NCBI RefSeq assembly: GCF_030272615.1
Contig: NC_081414.1
Coordinates: 523,014,137-523,078,136, forward strand
DNA from: Cryptomeria japonica
Lineage: Eukaryota > Streptophyta > Pinopsida > Cupressales > Cupressaceae
Direction of reading: 5' to 3'
Length of the DNA stretch: 64,000 bases
The notes under the pieces were generated by a model, which worked only from the letters and a program-made list of their open reading frames with translations, was not told the origin of the DNA and ran no database searches. Position numbers and translations under genes: made by a program. Of the stretch, positions 33,676 to 43,440 are shown piece after piece; within the stretch, counting starts at the first letter, position 1; the number at the start of each line of letters is the position of its first letter.

Positions 33676-34180
33676 GATGATCATCCAATGTTGACGGATT
33701 TTCCAGATGAATCAATCTTTGCTGTCACATCTTCTAATGAATGGAAATTATATTTTGATGGATCCCAGACCAAATTTGGGTCCAGAGCAAGTATATTGTT
33801 TGTCACCCCTCAAGGTGATGCTATTCCCAAATCCTACAGAATTACTTTCCATTGCACCAATAATATTGCAGAATATGAAGCTCTGGTCACAAGACTCCGA
33901 GTAGCAATCCACTGGAACATCACACATTTGCAAGTCTATGGAGATTCCTAGTTAGTCATCCGTCAAGTGAATGATGACTATGAAACAAAAGATGAAAAGC
34001 TTATTCCCTACAAGCATATGGTGGATTTCTTCAAGACAAAATTTACAGCTATCCATTTCAGTCAAGTTCCAAGAATTCAAAACAAGTCAGCAAATGCAAT
34101 GGCAACTATTGCTTCCATGTTAAATATGCCCCACAATATGGACAGATGTGAATTTTTTGTCGAACAGTTGCTTGTCCCTT
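33676..34180 (+). pseudogene. Second, archaeal-type RNase H of Tat pol
   Basis: Between the normal RNase H and integrase: WKLYFDGSQTKFGSRASILF (first Asp), NIAEYEALVTRLRVAI (Glu), LQVYGDS (Asp), a TAG at 33949-33951, then LVIRQVNDDYETKDEKLIPY and SANAMATIASML. This dual RNase H arrangement is the hallmark of the Tat lineage. Same frame as RT. Only the single TAG interrupts it. Confidence 0.88.
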
Positions 34181-35490
34181 CTTTTGAAATTCTGACAGCA
34201 GATGTGATGTGTGTTCTTGTTGGTCCTAACTCCCCATGGTACAATGACATCTATCAATATTTGAAATCCCAAACCTTACCACCTAACCTTTCCTCTAACC
34301 AATGCCGAGCCTTCATATGCCAAATTGCCAAATATGTCATCATCGCGGACACCCTTTACCGTCGTTCCTTTGACCACACCCTCCTCAGGTGTTTGGATTT
34401 TGATGAGGCACAAATGACTTTACACAAGGTTCATGATGGTTTATGTCGGGGCCATTTCAATGGTCTGAGTCTAGCTAAAAAGTTGATTCGTGCTGGGTAT
34501 TATTGGCCCACTATGGAAAAGGATGCTCATGATTTTGTCAAGAAATGCTACAAATGCCAAATCCACGAAAATTACATTCATGCACCAGCTCAAGAACTTC
34601 ACTCTGTCATATCTCCATGGCCCTTTTCTCAATGGGGATTGGATCTTATTGGCAAGATTCACCCGACATCTACAAATGGACACAAATTCATCATCACAGC
34701 CACATAATACTTTACAAAATGGATCAAGGCTATCCCCATGACCTATATCACTGGTGTTCAAATTTCAAAGTTTCTACTAAATTATATCATATGCAGATAT
34801 GGGGTTCCCCTTGCAATTGTCATAGATAATGGCCGTCCATTTAAAAATAAAGATGTCAAGGAACTCTGCGAAAAGTTTCGCATCCAACACCGTTTCTCTG
34901 GTCCTTATTATCCACAAAGTAATGGTCAAGCCGAAGCATCAAATAAAACCATCATTAAGATCCTGAAAAAGGTTGTCAATGATGTTGGTTGAGATTGGCA
35001 TGTATAGTTGAATCCAACACTATGGGCTTATTGCACTTCCATCCGCGCACCTACTGGTGCAACACCTTATTCCTTGGTGTATGGTGTGGAAGCCATTTTA
35101 CCCTTGGAAGTGGAAATTCCCTCTTTGCGTGTTTCCCTACAACATTTGATTGATGATGAGACACATAGAGTCTCTCGGTTGCATCAACTTGAGATGTTAG
35201 ATGAGAAACGTCAGACAGCCTTGACACATTTGCAAGCATATCAAAACCATCTCCGTCGCTCTTATAATAAGAAGGTCAAAGGGTGACACTTCGAAGTGGG
35301 AGATTTGGTCCTAAAGGCGAACCCGAAGAATACACAATCTATTGACATCATCAAAGGAAAGTTTGAGCCTAATTGGGTTGGACCTTTCATAGTTACTGCA
35401 ACCTATGGCGCGGGGGCATATCAGCTTGCAATCCCAAAAGGTGAACCTCTGTCTGATCCTACAAACAGTATGCATCTTCGCAGGTACTAG
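34181..35490 (+). pseudogene. Integrase with C-terminal domain (four stops)
   Basis: Inserts cDNA into chromosomes. Zinc-binding HHCC: VHDGLCRGHFNGLSLAKKL to CYKCQIH. Catalytic Asp in WGLDLIGKIHP, a TAA at 34705-34707, second Asp in IVIDNGRPFKNKD, and Glu in YYPQSNGQAEASNKTI (DDE triad complete). Then TGA at ~34990, TAG at ~35005, LWAYCTSIRAPTGATPYSLV, a TGA at ~35284, and the C-terminal GPFIVTATYGAGAYQLA to SMHLRRY, ending TAG at 35488. All pieces share the frame opened at 31390. No chromodomain is visible, in keeping with Tat. Confidence 0.92.
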
Positions 35491-35520
35491 GCATAGTTTT
35501 TCTGTCAGCAGTTCTTCAAT

Positions 35521-35705
35521 ATGATTCTGAAAAAATACAAAAAAATCAAAAAGCTCAAAAATATACAAAAAAATCAAAAAGCTCAAAAAAAAAATACAAA
35601 AAAATCAAAAAGCTCAAAAAAAAATACAAAAAAAAAAAAAAAGAGTGAAAAATACAAAAAAAACCAAAAAAGTGAAAAAATTGAAAAAGAAAAAAAGGTA
35701 AAGCC
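35521..35705 (+). repeat. A-rich tandem repeat directly after integrase
   Basis: Repeated AAAATACAAAAAAATCAAAAAGCTC-like units, about 25-30 bases, decaying to A-runs. A T-rich array of comparable unit size lies at the equivalent place in the minus-strand Tat fragment (60690-60960). Confidence 0.8.
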
Positions 35706-37140
35706 AAAATCATTCGCCCTCTAGTGAAAACCTGGCAAACAGGCACTTTGGGCAAGTACCATGGTGAAAACCTGGCAAACAAGCACCATGTGTAAAAGAT
35801 TATTGCTCCGTCATCTATCATGACCCCTAGCTATAATTCCCCGCCCGCAGATTTATCACGCTTACCCTTGTCCTGACCCAATGTTCAGTTCCAGGCTTGT
35901 GATTGGTCAACATCATTGTCTTGTATACTCAGGTTCCAGTCCTTGTGCATATGTTTCAGTCCTAGTCACTGTATATGTCCTTTCAAATTTTCATTGGGTA
36001 CGTGCCCCTTGTCATGATCAATTACTGGAGCTTTCTAATCAAATAATGTCCTGAAATAATTCAAAAAAAATCATAAAATGTCCTGAAAAAATCCCTAAAA
36101 ATTGAATAATGTCCTGAAAAAAATCCCTAAAAATTAAATAAAGTCCTGAAAAATGAACAAAAAATTTTCAAAACATCAAAATCCAAAAGCAATTCCTTTG
36201 GCATTTTGCATTTTGTCAATAAATGGTCCCCTTCGTGCATAGACAGATCGTTGAGCATACATCCAATGACAATCAATCAAACATTGTGCTTTCATGAAAT
36301 CACACATTAATAGATGAACTTTTCAATCAAACCAGACATTCAAACTGATCAAAATTGTGATATCAATTAATCAACATCAATATCATTGGTCCTTGTCACT
36401 ATTATCATGGGTCTTATACAGGGTGTTGTATACTCGAAACCAGACTATGTCCTATCTTAGATGGGGTACCACATTCCCTGAAACCAGACAGCATCATCAT
36501 TCTTGTTTTCCACCTTTGACAATGGTGATTAGACTGTTTGTTTGACTTGGTCGAATTTGTGTGTCTTATCTTTTTACTAATTTATCTTTGGCTTCGATCA
36601 TGTTCCTATGTTTCTTGAGGATGTGACTGAGTGATTTAGAGTGACCGGGATGGTTCATGGTCCCTTTCCTTTTTTGTTGTGTTTGTTGTTTGTGGAATGT
36701 TTGTCACAAACTAGGGCAACTATATCATTGGGTGTCTATGATAAGTACGTTCGCTTTGTGAATGTTGCACATACCTCGACCCTTGATGTATGCACCCTAG
36801 GATGCTTCACTCATTCCTTGTGTGCGATGTGTCTGTCTTTTGCAAAAGGGGTTGCATTTCAGCTCTGTCCTTCCATGCCATGATGCTCTGCATCCGCTTT
36901 GCTACATTAAATAAAGGTTCTCACCTACTTATGTGCATTTGTGAAAGTAAGTTTTCCTTCATTTCTAACTGTCCTTTGTCTAATTTCTACTTACTAACAT
37001 TTCTTCCGTCAGTCTTGGCAGTCCGTTCGAACCTATCATCTTTTTTCATTCCTATCGAGGGGGCATGCATATGTCATTGTTATTGTCTGGGTCATTTTCA
37101 TTATTGTTCTTTGAAACAACTCTTAAAATCGCATTGTCTC
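35706..37140 (+). other. 3' UTR of Tat element
   Basis: TGAAAACCTGGCAAAC occurs twice 40 bases apart (35724 and 35764). Near 36046-36160 a short unit (AATGTCCTGAAAAAATCCC) repeats three to four times. The rest has no credible coding frame. Confidence 0.65.
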
Positions 37141-37154
37141 AAAGAGGGGCAAAA
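37141..37154 (+). other. Polypurine tract of Tat element
   Basis: AAAGAGGGGCAAAA abuts TGTAGACATC of the 3' LTR. The minus-strand Tat fragment carries the same tract at 59068-59081. Confidence 0.9.
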
Positions 37155-38657
37155 TGTAGACATCTAAAAATGGTCAACGCTTGTGGAGTCATACTTTAAC
37201 ATTTGCGCATTGCCTTATTTTAGGGTTCTTGCATTGCATTAACATTTCTTCTATGTTGCACACTTGGTCTTTATCATTTGCGAGCATCGAGTCCTTCTAC
37301 ATTCCTCATTTTTCTCACTTTCGAATTAGGTCTTATCGATAGAAATCTTCAGTCATGATTTTGGTCGATCTTATCCTGTCGCACCATGCTGCGTGCTCAT
37401 TTATCATCATTTTGGACATCGTCAATCCTAATCGATGATAGAATTAGGGTTTTGTCCTCTTGTCAATCTTTCAATCATCTTTTAGTAATCATTTGCGATT
37501 ATCAACTTGTCAATCTTGTCATTTTGTGATCGATTTGTCATCGATCCTTGTCCTCTTGTCAATCTCGTCATTTTGCGATCGATTCGTTATTGATCCTTGT
37601 CCTTGTCAATCTTGTCATTTTGTGATCAATTCGTCATCGATCCTCGTCCTCTTGTCAATCTCATCATTTTTGCGATTGATTCGTCATCGATCCTTGTCCT
37701 GGTCAATCTTGTCATTTTGTCATCAATCGTTGTCCTTTTCAATCATGTCAATTTGGATCAATTAGTCATTGTTCCTCATCAATTGGCGCCTATCAATTTG
37801 ATCTCTTTATCAGCATTGGTCCTTTTTCAATCAAAATCATGATCGAATCGACATTAATTTCTTGTTGTCTTGACCTAATTCCTTTTCCTCTTATTTCTAG
37901 GGTTTTATGATTTGATCATTAAATCCTTTTCTTCTTCTTGGTGGGTTAAATAAATCTATTTATTTAGTCCTAGGTCTTTTCATGAATTAATTAATGGATG
38001 AAAACCTATTAATTAATTCACCTAATTTCTATTTCATCTTTTTCCTCAATTTTCCAATTTACTAATTTCTCCTAATTCCTAATTTCTATTTCTCCTATTT
38101 TTCCCCTAATTTTCTCCTATATTTATGCTTCTATTTGTTGCAATCATGGAGGCTAGTTTCTCTCTTCCCTTTTGTCATGGGAATGACATTTTAATCTTGT
38201 CATAATTTGTCATAATTTTGTCAATCAATCAATCTTGCATGTCAATCTTGTCATAATTTGTCATAATTTTGCCATTCATGATTTGAATTTCCATTCGAAT
38301 CAATTTCATGCTAATCTTGTCCTCTCTCCAATTTGTCTATAAATTGGATGAGTTTCTTCAATCAAAGGAGAGAAAACCATGCTTCTAGTATCCTTATGCT
38401 GCCATTTTTCTAGTCATCTTGCTTTCATACTATGCTTTTGCACTTGTAGGTGAGATCCACAAACACACTAATTTGAAGGAGCAAGAAGGACAATGGAGGA
38501 ACAATGAAGGAGATACATGCTTTGGTTTGCGTTTTATTTTAGTATTTCATCTTCATGCCTTTATTGAATGTTTTTAGGATTTCTTATCATTGCAATCTAG
38601 TTTTTGTGGTTGAGCTAATATCTATTGCTTTGATGTTTTCTCAAATTCCTATCTACA
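37155..38657 (+). repeat. 3' LTR of Tat gypsy element
   Basis: Copy of 23764-25271 with scattered substitutions and small indels, including 8 extra bases near 38461. It ends around CTACA at 38657. Its internal 49-bp array (about 37500-37745) and TATA box (38338-38344) correspond to those of the 5' LTR. Confidence 0.88.
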
Positions 38658-38769
38658 GTATTCATTCATAATTAATTCATTATGTTTTGAATTCTAATGC
38701 CATTACATAATTAATTCATGATGCACCTTTTAATATGGAGATGGAGATAGGGAGATTGACTATTTATTT

Positions 38770-38996
38770 GACATTTTTTAAACTTTGTGTTTATTTATGG
38801 AATTTGGATTGTTTATTAGCTATGTGATGGATGTTGATTTAAAATACATATGTGATGGATTACATGTTTATGATGATACATGTGACATTTTTTGAACTTT
38901 GTGTTTATTTATAGAATGTGGATTGTTTATTACCTATGTGATGGATGTTGATTTATGATACATATGTGATAGATTACATGTTTATGATGACACATA
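38770..38996 (+). repeat. 114-bp tandem duplication
   Basis: Copies start at 38770 and 38884 with GACATTTTTT.AACTTTGTG. They share GGATTGTTTATTA.CTATGTGATGGATG and TACATGTTTATGATGA. It lies between the gypsy 3' LTR and the SET-domain gene remnant. Confidence 0.85.
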
Positions 38997-39494
38997 TGTG
39001 ATTCTAATTATGATTCTCAATTATATATATGATGATACATCATGTGATGCTTATGATACATATGTATTTATTGTTTATCAACTTACAAATGTACTAATGC
39101 TTATGATGCTCAATTGATGGTGTTGATTTCATGTATAGTCCTTGTGTGATGTTGTCGCTCTTGGTGGGAACAGGTCATTGACTACAAACATTGTCAACCA
39201 TTGAGTTGAGGATCCTACATAGTCTACATAAAGTAAAGGTAAGGAATTAAAAAATTTCCAATGATTTTGATGACATCTTTTTATTATTTAATACTCTTTT
39301 TGTCTACAAAGTTCATGTTGTGTACTATGTAATTTTTAGCTAACATAAGATAATTGAATTACATGTGCAGGAACCTGAACCCCTTTGACAAGGATACTAC
39401 ATAGTATCATGGATGGATAGGTATAACTAGTCAATACACCTTATAGAAATAGTTTATTTTTTTTAAAATTACTTGGAAAACAAACTTCCTCAGT

Positions 39495-40446
39495 TTTTCA
39501 AACCTCGACATTAGCAACAAATCTAATACAGTTATCAAAACTTGAGGCCCCAGCTGGACTTATTCAAATTTTAATCCCAAAATCAACTTTAGGGTCGACT
39601 TCTTCATTAACATTACCCTCATTTGCAAAATTTCTCTCTCATTACCAATTAACTCTCTCATTTGATGGAGTGCAAGTACCCCCAAATAGGTATTTGTCAG
39701 ATTTGGCTTCATCGAGTGAGGGAAATGCAAGAATAGAAAATGAAAGTGAGACATGTAGTAGGTCTACAATAGGGAGATCAACAAGAGGTCAAAAGATTAG
39801 AAGAAAATTCAATAAATGCATGAAATTTTTCCTTTCTCAAGGGGGCTCATGTTATTATGATGATGAGACCAAAGGCGACATTGAGGTGCCACTGAGGTAC
39901 AAACATCTACAGAAACAATGGGTTCCCAAGGAGCTTACTCCAATAAACACCAATTTTTGTGTTAATTATAGGATATATCACATAGCGCCTTTGTCGTTAC
40001 ATGGTTTCAGCTTATTTTCCATGGAGGGCATAAAGGTCTGTTACAACAAAGTGGCTGAATTGATGGAGTTTGTCGGCCCTTGTTACAATTACAATAATTG
40101 GATGCAGATTGTTCAATATAAAAAAGGTATGCATAGGTATTCACTGTCAACAAATTATATATAATAGAAAGATAAAGATCAAAGTAAATGATTGGTTGTA
40201 TACATTGATGGTTGGCCAAAAGCAACAAGGAATATTGTAGGTTTTATAAATAGTACACAACCTGGGTCAACTAATAAACAACCCAATTGCATATTTGAGG
40301 CGCGCGAAGGAAATCATGTATTCGTATGTGCGATAAAATCAATAAGTGTAGGCGAAGAGCTTCTAATCAATTACTATTTGAATCGTATAGATACAAACAA
40401 AGTTAATATCATGGGGGTGGTACGTACTATATACCATTTAAATTAA
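39495..40446 (+). pseudogene. SET-domain (lysine methyltransferase-like) gene remnant
   Basis: An open frame runs from about 39495 to 40164 without a credible start codon, so it is probably an internal exon. Its second half has a SET-like start: LSLHGFSLFSMEGIKV, LMEFVGP and RYSLSTNY. After two stops (TAA, TAG near 40162-40167) the domain resumes at 40192: YIDGWPKATRNIVGFINS, then QPNCIFEA, VFVCAIKSISVGEELLINYY. That matches the SET pattern RFINHS..PNC...I..GEEL..DY. SET proteins methylate lysines, often on histones. The spacer at 40130-40190 could be a degenerate intron or decay. The substrate subfamily is not recognised. Confidence 0.65.
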
Positions 40447-40551
40447 CCAACCTCCAATTAATGAATCCAATATACCATTTTATTATGAATTTTTTTTGCT
40501 AAGTCTATTGGTTTAATTTTGCTAACGTCTTTTATATTTTTCTTTGTCACA

Positions 40552-41690
40552 GGGCGACATGGATCCATCACATATTGTAGATAGGGATGTAGGTCATGAC
40601 ACTTCTATCGAGTAGGTAAACCTCATTGTAATTGTAGAAATTAGATAGAAGCAAACCGTTACATTATTATGTTCTTTTTTTAGTGATTTAGACTAATTTT
40701 GTAATTGTTAATAATATTCTTGACATAGACAGATGTTTAGGGAAAGGGAAAGGGAGCTTCCATACTTGAACACCTCTCTAGGAATGTGGACTCAATAGGA
40801 TTAAGCGATGATGACCCTGAAAGTTCCACACACCTTATGAAACTCATAAAAAATCCTCTTAGAAAAATTACTAAAGAGATTGTTGCTTTGGCAGCCGTGC
40901 ATCCTATGACTGATGAGATATGAGAGAGGGTGCAAGTATTGATTCGGACAAGAAAAAACTTGCAAGTAAGCAGTAATGAAAGCCTTAATTATAAAAAAAG
41001 TTCAATAATGGTTTATATTTTATTCTCTTTTATGTCATGAAAGTCATTGCCATGATCAGGGTGTTGCAGGTACTTTAGGTGATGATGATTTTTTTGGATC
41101 ATCACTTGCTTGGCTTATCACTTTGAGTACCCAAAACACATCATACTTGATATTGTCAATCTTCAAAATAAAGGTTCATCCTTGTTTACAATTCTTGCAC
41201 TTTTCATATATTTAATGTATTATTCTTCAGGTGTTATCAATGTTCCTATGCAAATGTCATCGCCACCTCATCAAAGCTTAGCCCCACTTGTATTGTCGAT
41301 TGCAATGTTGGCAACATGTAGCATGCAAACATCCTCTACTACATGTCATATTGGCCCGCCCACTGTTGGTAGATCCCTATTTTGCTCTATCTTTTGTTAT
41401 ATGTTTATATCCCTTCAAGCATTCTTTCTTGGGGACATTTCATAGTGGATTCATTTTCTGTAGGAGGAGATGCACATGAGGATGCGCCAGAGGTGACTAC
41501 TACTAATAACATACCATCATTTCCTCGATCTTCTCGTATTTCTAGTACGTGAATGTTGTAGGCCACATTGGTGGTGAGCAACGAAGAAATGATTCCCTTA
41601 AAGATAGAAAAGGTTCCAGGTACTTTAAAATTATTATTATATATAGTCTAATTGTAATTTACTTTATGATCACTCATTTTGGACTAACGA
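40552..41690 (+). pseudogene. Exon-like blocks downstream of SET domain
   Basis: An AG at 40551 (TTTGTCACAG) precedes GDMDPSHIVDRDVG. A block at ~40735-40965 reads SILEHLSRNVDSIGLSDDDP and LRKITKEIVALAAVHPMTDE, then a TGA, and ends near a GTAAGC donor. Later pieces near 41070 (GTLGDDDFFGSSLAW) and 41463-41620 (HEDAPEVTTTNNIPSFPRSS, two stops, EEMIPLKIEKVPG) are bounded by AG/GT-like dinucleotides. Function unknown. Same strand and spacing suggest they belong to the SET gene, but I cannot prove a single transcript. Confidence 0.4.
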
Positions 41691-41709
41691 TCCCATGAAT
41701 TTTTTCTAG

Positions 41710-42235
41710 GAAATGATATTTTCTATAAACATCTTAGTGACATTGCATTGCAGATATTTGGGTCCACCATAAGTAAAAGGTGGTACGTCATATGTGAACT
41801 AACCCTAATCCACTATTTTGATTTCATATCATTGCTAGAATAGTTTTCCTTTTGATCCATTTCTTGAACTGTAATAAATGTAGCTTCAGTTAATTTTTGA
41901 ATCTAACAGGTTTGTTTTTGCTTTAAAAGGTGGAATGACCAAGAAAAAAGGTTAAGAGATGAATTGACAAACCAAATAGTTGAGTGGTTTGGAAATGACA
42001 CCTTTGACAAAACCAAGATCCTTGAAAAAGCTGGCACATATCTAAAGTATGTGAGGGACCAATACAGGACCCATTTAGAGAAGAACCTAAAGTATGAGCG
42101 TCCCCCCATGATTCCAGAGAGGGAGTGAAAGGACCTAATTTTGGATGCCAAGGAGAGAATTGAAAAGAAAAAAGGAAATACACCACCAAACGCCAGAAGA
42201 ATGTACGAGATACTATTAAGAATGTAATTATCTAC
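41710..42235 (+). pseudogene. Conserved-looking exon pair of unknown family
   Basis: Block one (about 41710-41780) follows TTTTTCTAG and reads NDIFYKHLSDIALQIFGST, ending at a GTACGT donor. Block two follows GCTTTAAAAG at 41930. It reads DELTNQIVEWFGNDTFDKTK, ILEKAGTYLKYVRDQYRTHL and KYERPPMIPERE, has one TGA (42126-42128), then KDLILDAKERIEKKK and TPPNARRMYEIL. It is charged, helical and about 100 residues. It faintly recalls the C-terminal helical domain of plant En/Spm-type transposase-related proteins, but I would not name it. Confidence 0.45.
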
Positions 42236-42289
42236 TAATTAATTACTCTTTATATTTATATAATCTAACATATTTCAAAAAATTTATAG

Positions 42290-43440
42290 ACTGAGTGACA
42301 CGTGAAAGGAAACCAAGGCAAGACAAGAAAAGAATGGGAAACACAAACTCGTCTCTGGTGGTTATATGAAGCTTGCTGCATGAATTGTAAGTATCTCATG
42401 TAAATGAAATATTGCGTCAAAATATTAATAAATTGCAAACGATTTTTTTTTTATCAAACAATGCAAGCAAAATTCACAATACCAAGCAAAAATGTAGGGC
42501 TTTGAATTGAATAAAGTGCCCATAGAATATGACAAGAGAATTGCCTACCAGCAAGGCTATTTAGTCGTTGCTGATCAGCTATGAGAATTGAGTGGGCATA
42601 CACAATATTTGAGTGCATCCGTCACATAGGTAAATATGCTAAATGGAAATTGTTTCAAATTCAATGCTTTACCAATAATCTAATTGATGTTGAGTTCCAA
42701 CATAAAGTGACTATATTTGTTTTAAATAAGCAAGCAATGATAACAATGTGCATGACATTGGAATGCAACCTGCTAATCGTGAAACACCACCTGCACATGA
42801 AGGTTTGGATGTGCATCCTAGTAGTGGAGGTATTCATTTGGTATTCAAATTCATTTATGTAGTTATTAATACAATTAAACATCATAATTTGTAATTAGAG
42901 TAGTAATTAATGTAATCTTTTTTGTTAATATTTTAGAGCATGTAGTCGGTGGTGACCAAGTGGAGCATGATCTAGGTACACAACATCAGAAATGTGATGT
43001 TCCCCACTCAGGTAAAGAGGACCACTGTTATTCCTTTAAACAAATATAATTGCAATTGGTGTTCAGCATTAATGTAACCTTTAGTATTTCAACTCCAGAT
43101 GATCTAGAGGGTGTTCAGCATGTTAAGGTTGAGGCTAGACAAAATTATGTGGCCCCATCAAGTAAAGAGCACAATAGTTATGTTCTCTAAATTAATGAAA
43201 TACTTGTAACAATAATTAAAAATGTTTTGAATTTAACCCATTTCTTTGTTATTGCAGAGGACCCCCCTTCGCTTCAGTGTCCTCGTCCTTAGTATAGGAC
43301 TAAGCATACATCGAGATCACAAGCAGAGGGCGGAACAACTGCAGAGGGGGGAAATGATGAAGAAACTAATGTTCCACTTAGTCTTTTCATAGCTTCAAAG
43401 AAAAACAAAAAAATAAATGATTGTAATCTACCTTATTTAA
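42290..43440 (+). pseudogene. 3' exon-like blocks of the same gene remnant
   Basis: Short open blocks flanked by AG/GT sites: GNQGKTRKEWETQTRLWWL near 42310; KVPIEYDKRIAYQQGYLVVA near 42515; HDIGMQPANRETPPAHEG near 42750; EHVVGGDQVEHDLGTQHQ near 42940; DDLEGVQHVKVEARQNY near 43100; and a last block from 43258 (DPPSLQCPRP, TAG, then TSRSQAEGGTTAEGGNDEE). The last block stays open until a stop near 43490. Several donors read GTAAAG or GTAAGT. Acidic, low-complexity tails fit the end of a regulatory protein. Assignment to one gene is inference. Confidence 0.4.

Larger units (their letters stand above)
23764..38657 (+). mobile_element. Ty3/gypsy retrotransposon, Tat lineage, 14.9 kb
   Basis: Two ~1.5-kb LTRs (23764-25271 and 37155-38657), both starting TGTAGACATCTAAAAATGG, enclose gag, protease, RT, RNase H, a second RNase H and integrase in gypsy order. 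A classic PPT lies directly before the 3' LTR. The extra RNase H between pol and integrase, plus the long leader and 3' UTR, points to the Tat (Ogre/Retand-type) branch. No 5-bp TSD is visible: GTTGT lies left and GTATT right. The right flank does not continue the host LTR. Many in-frame stops show it cannot move by itself. Confidence 0.92.
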
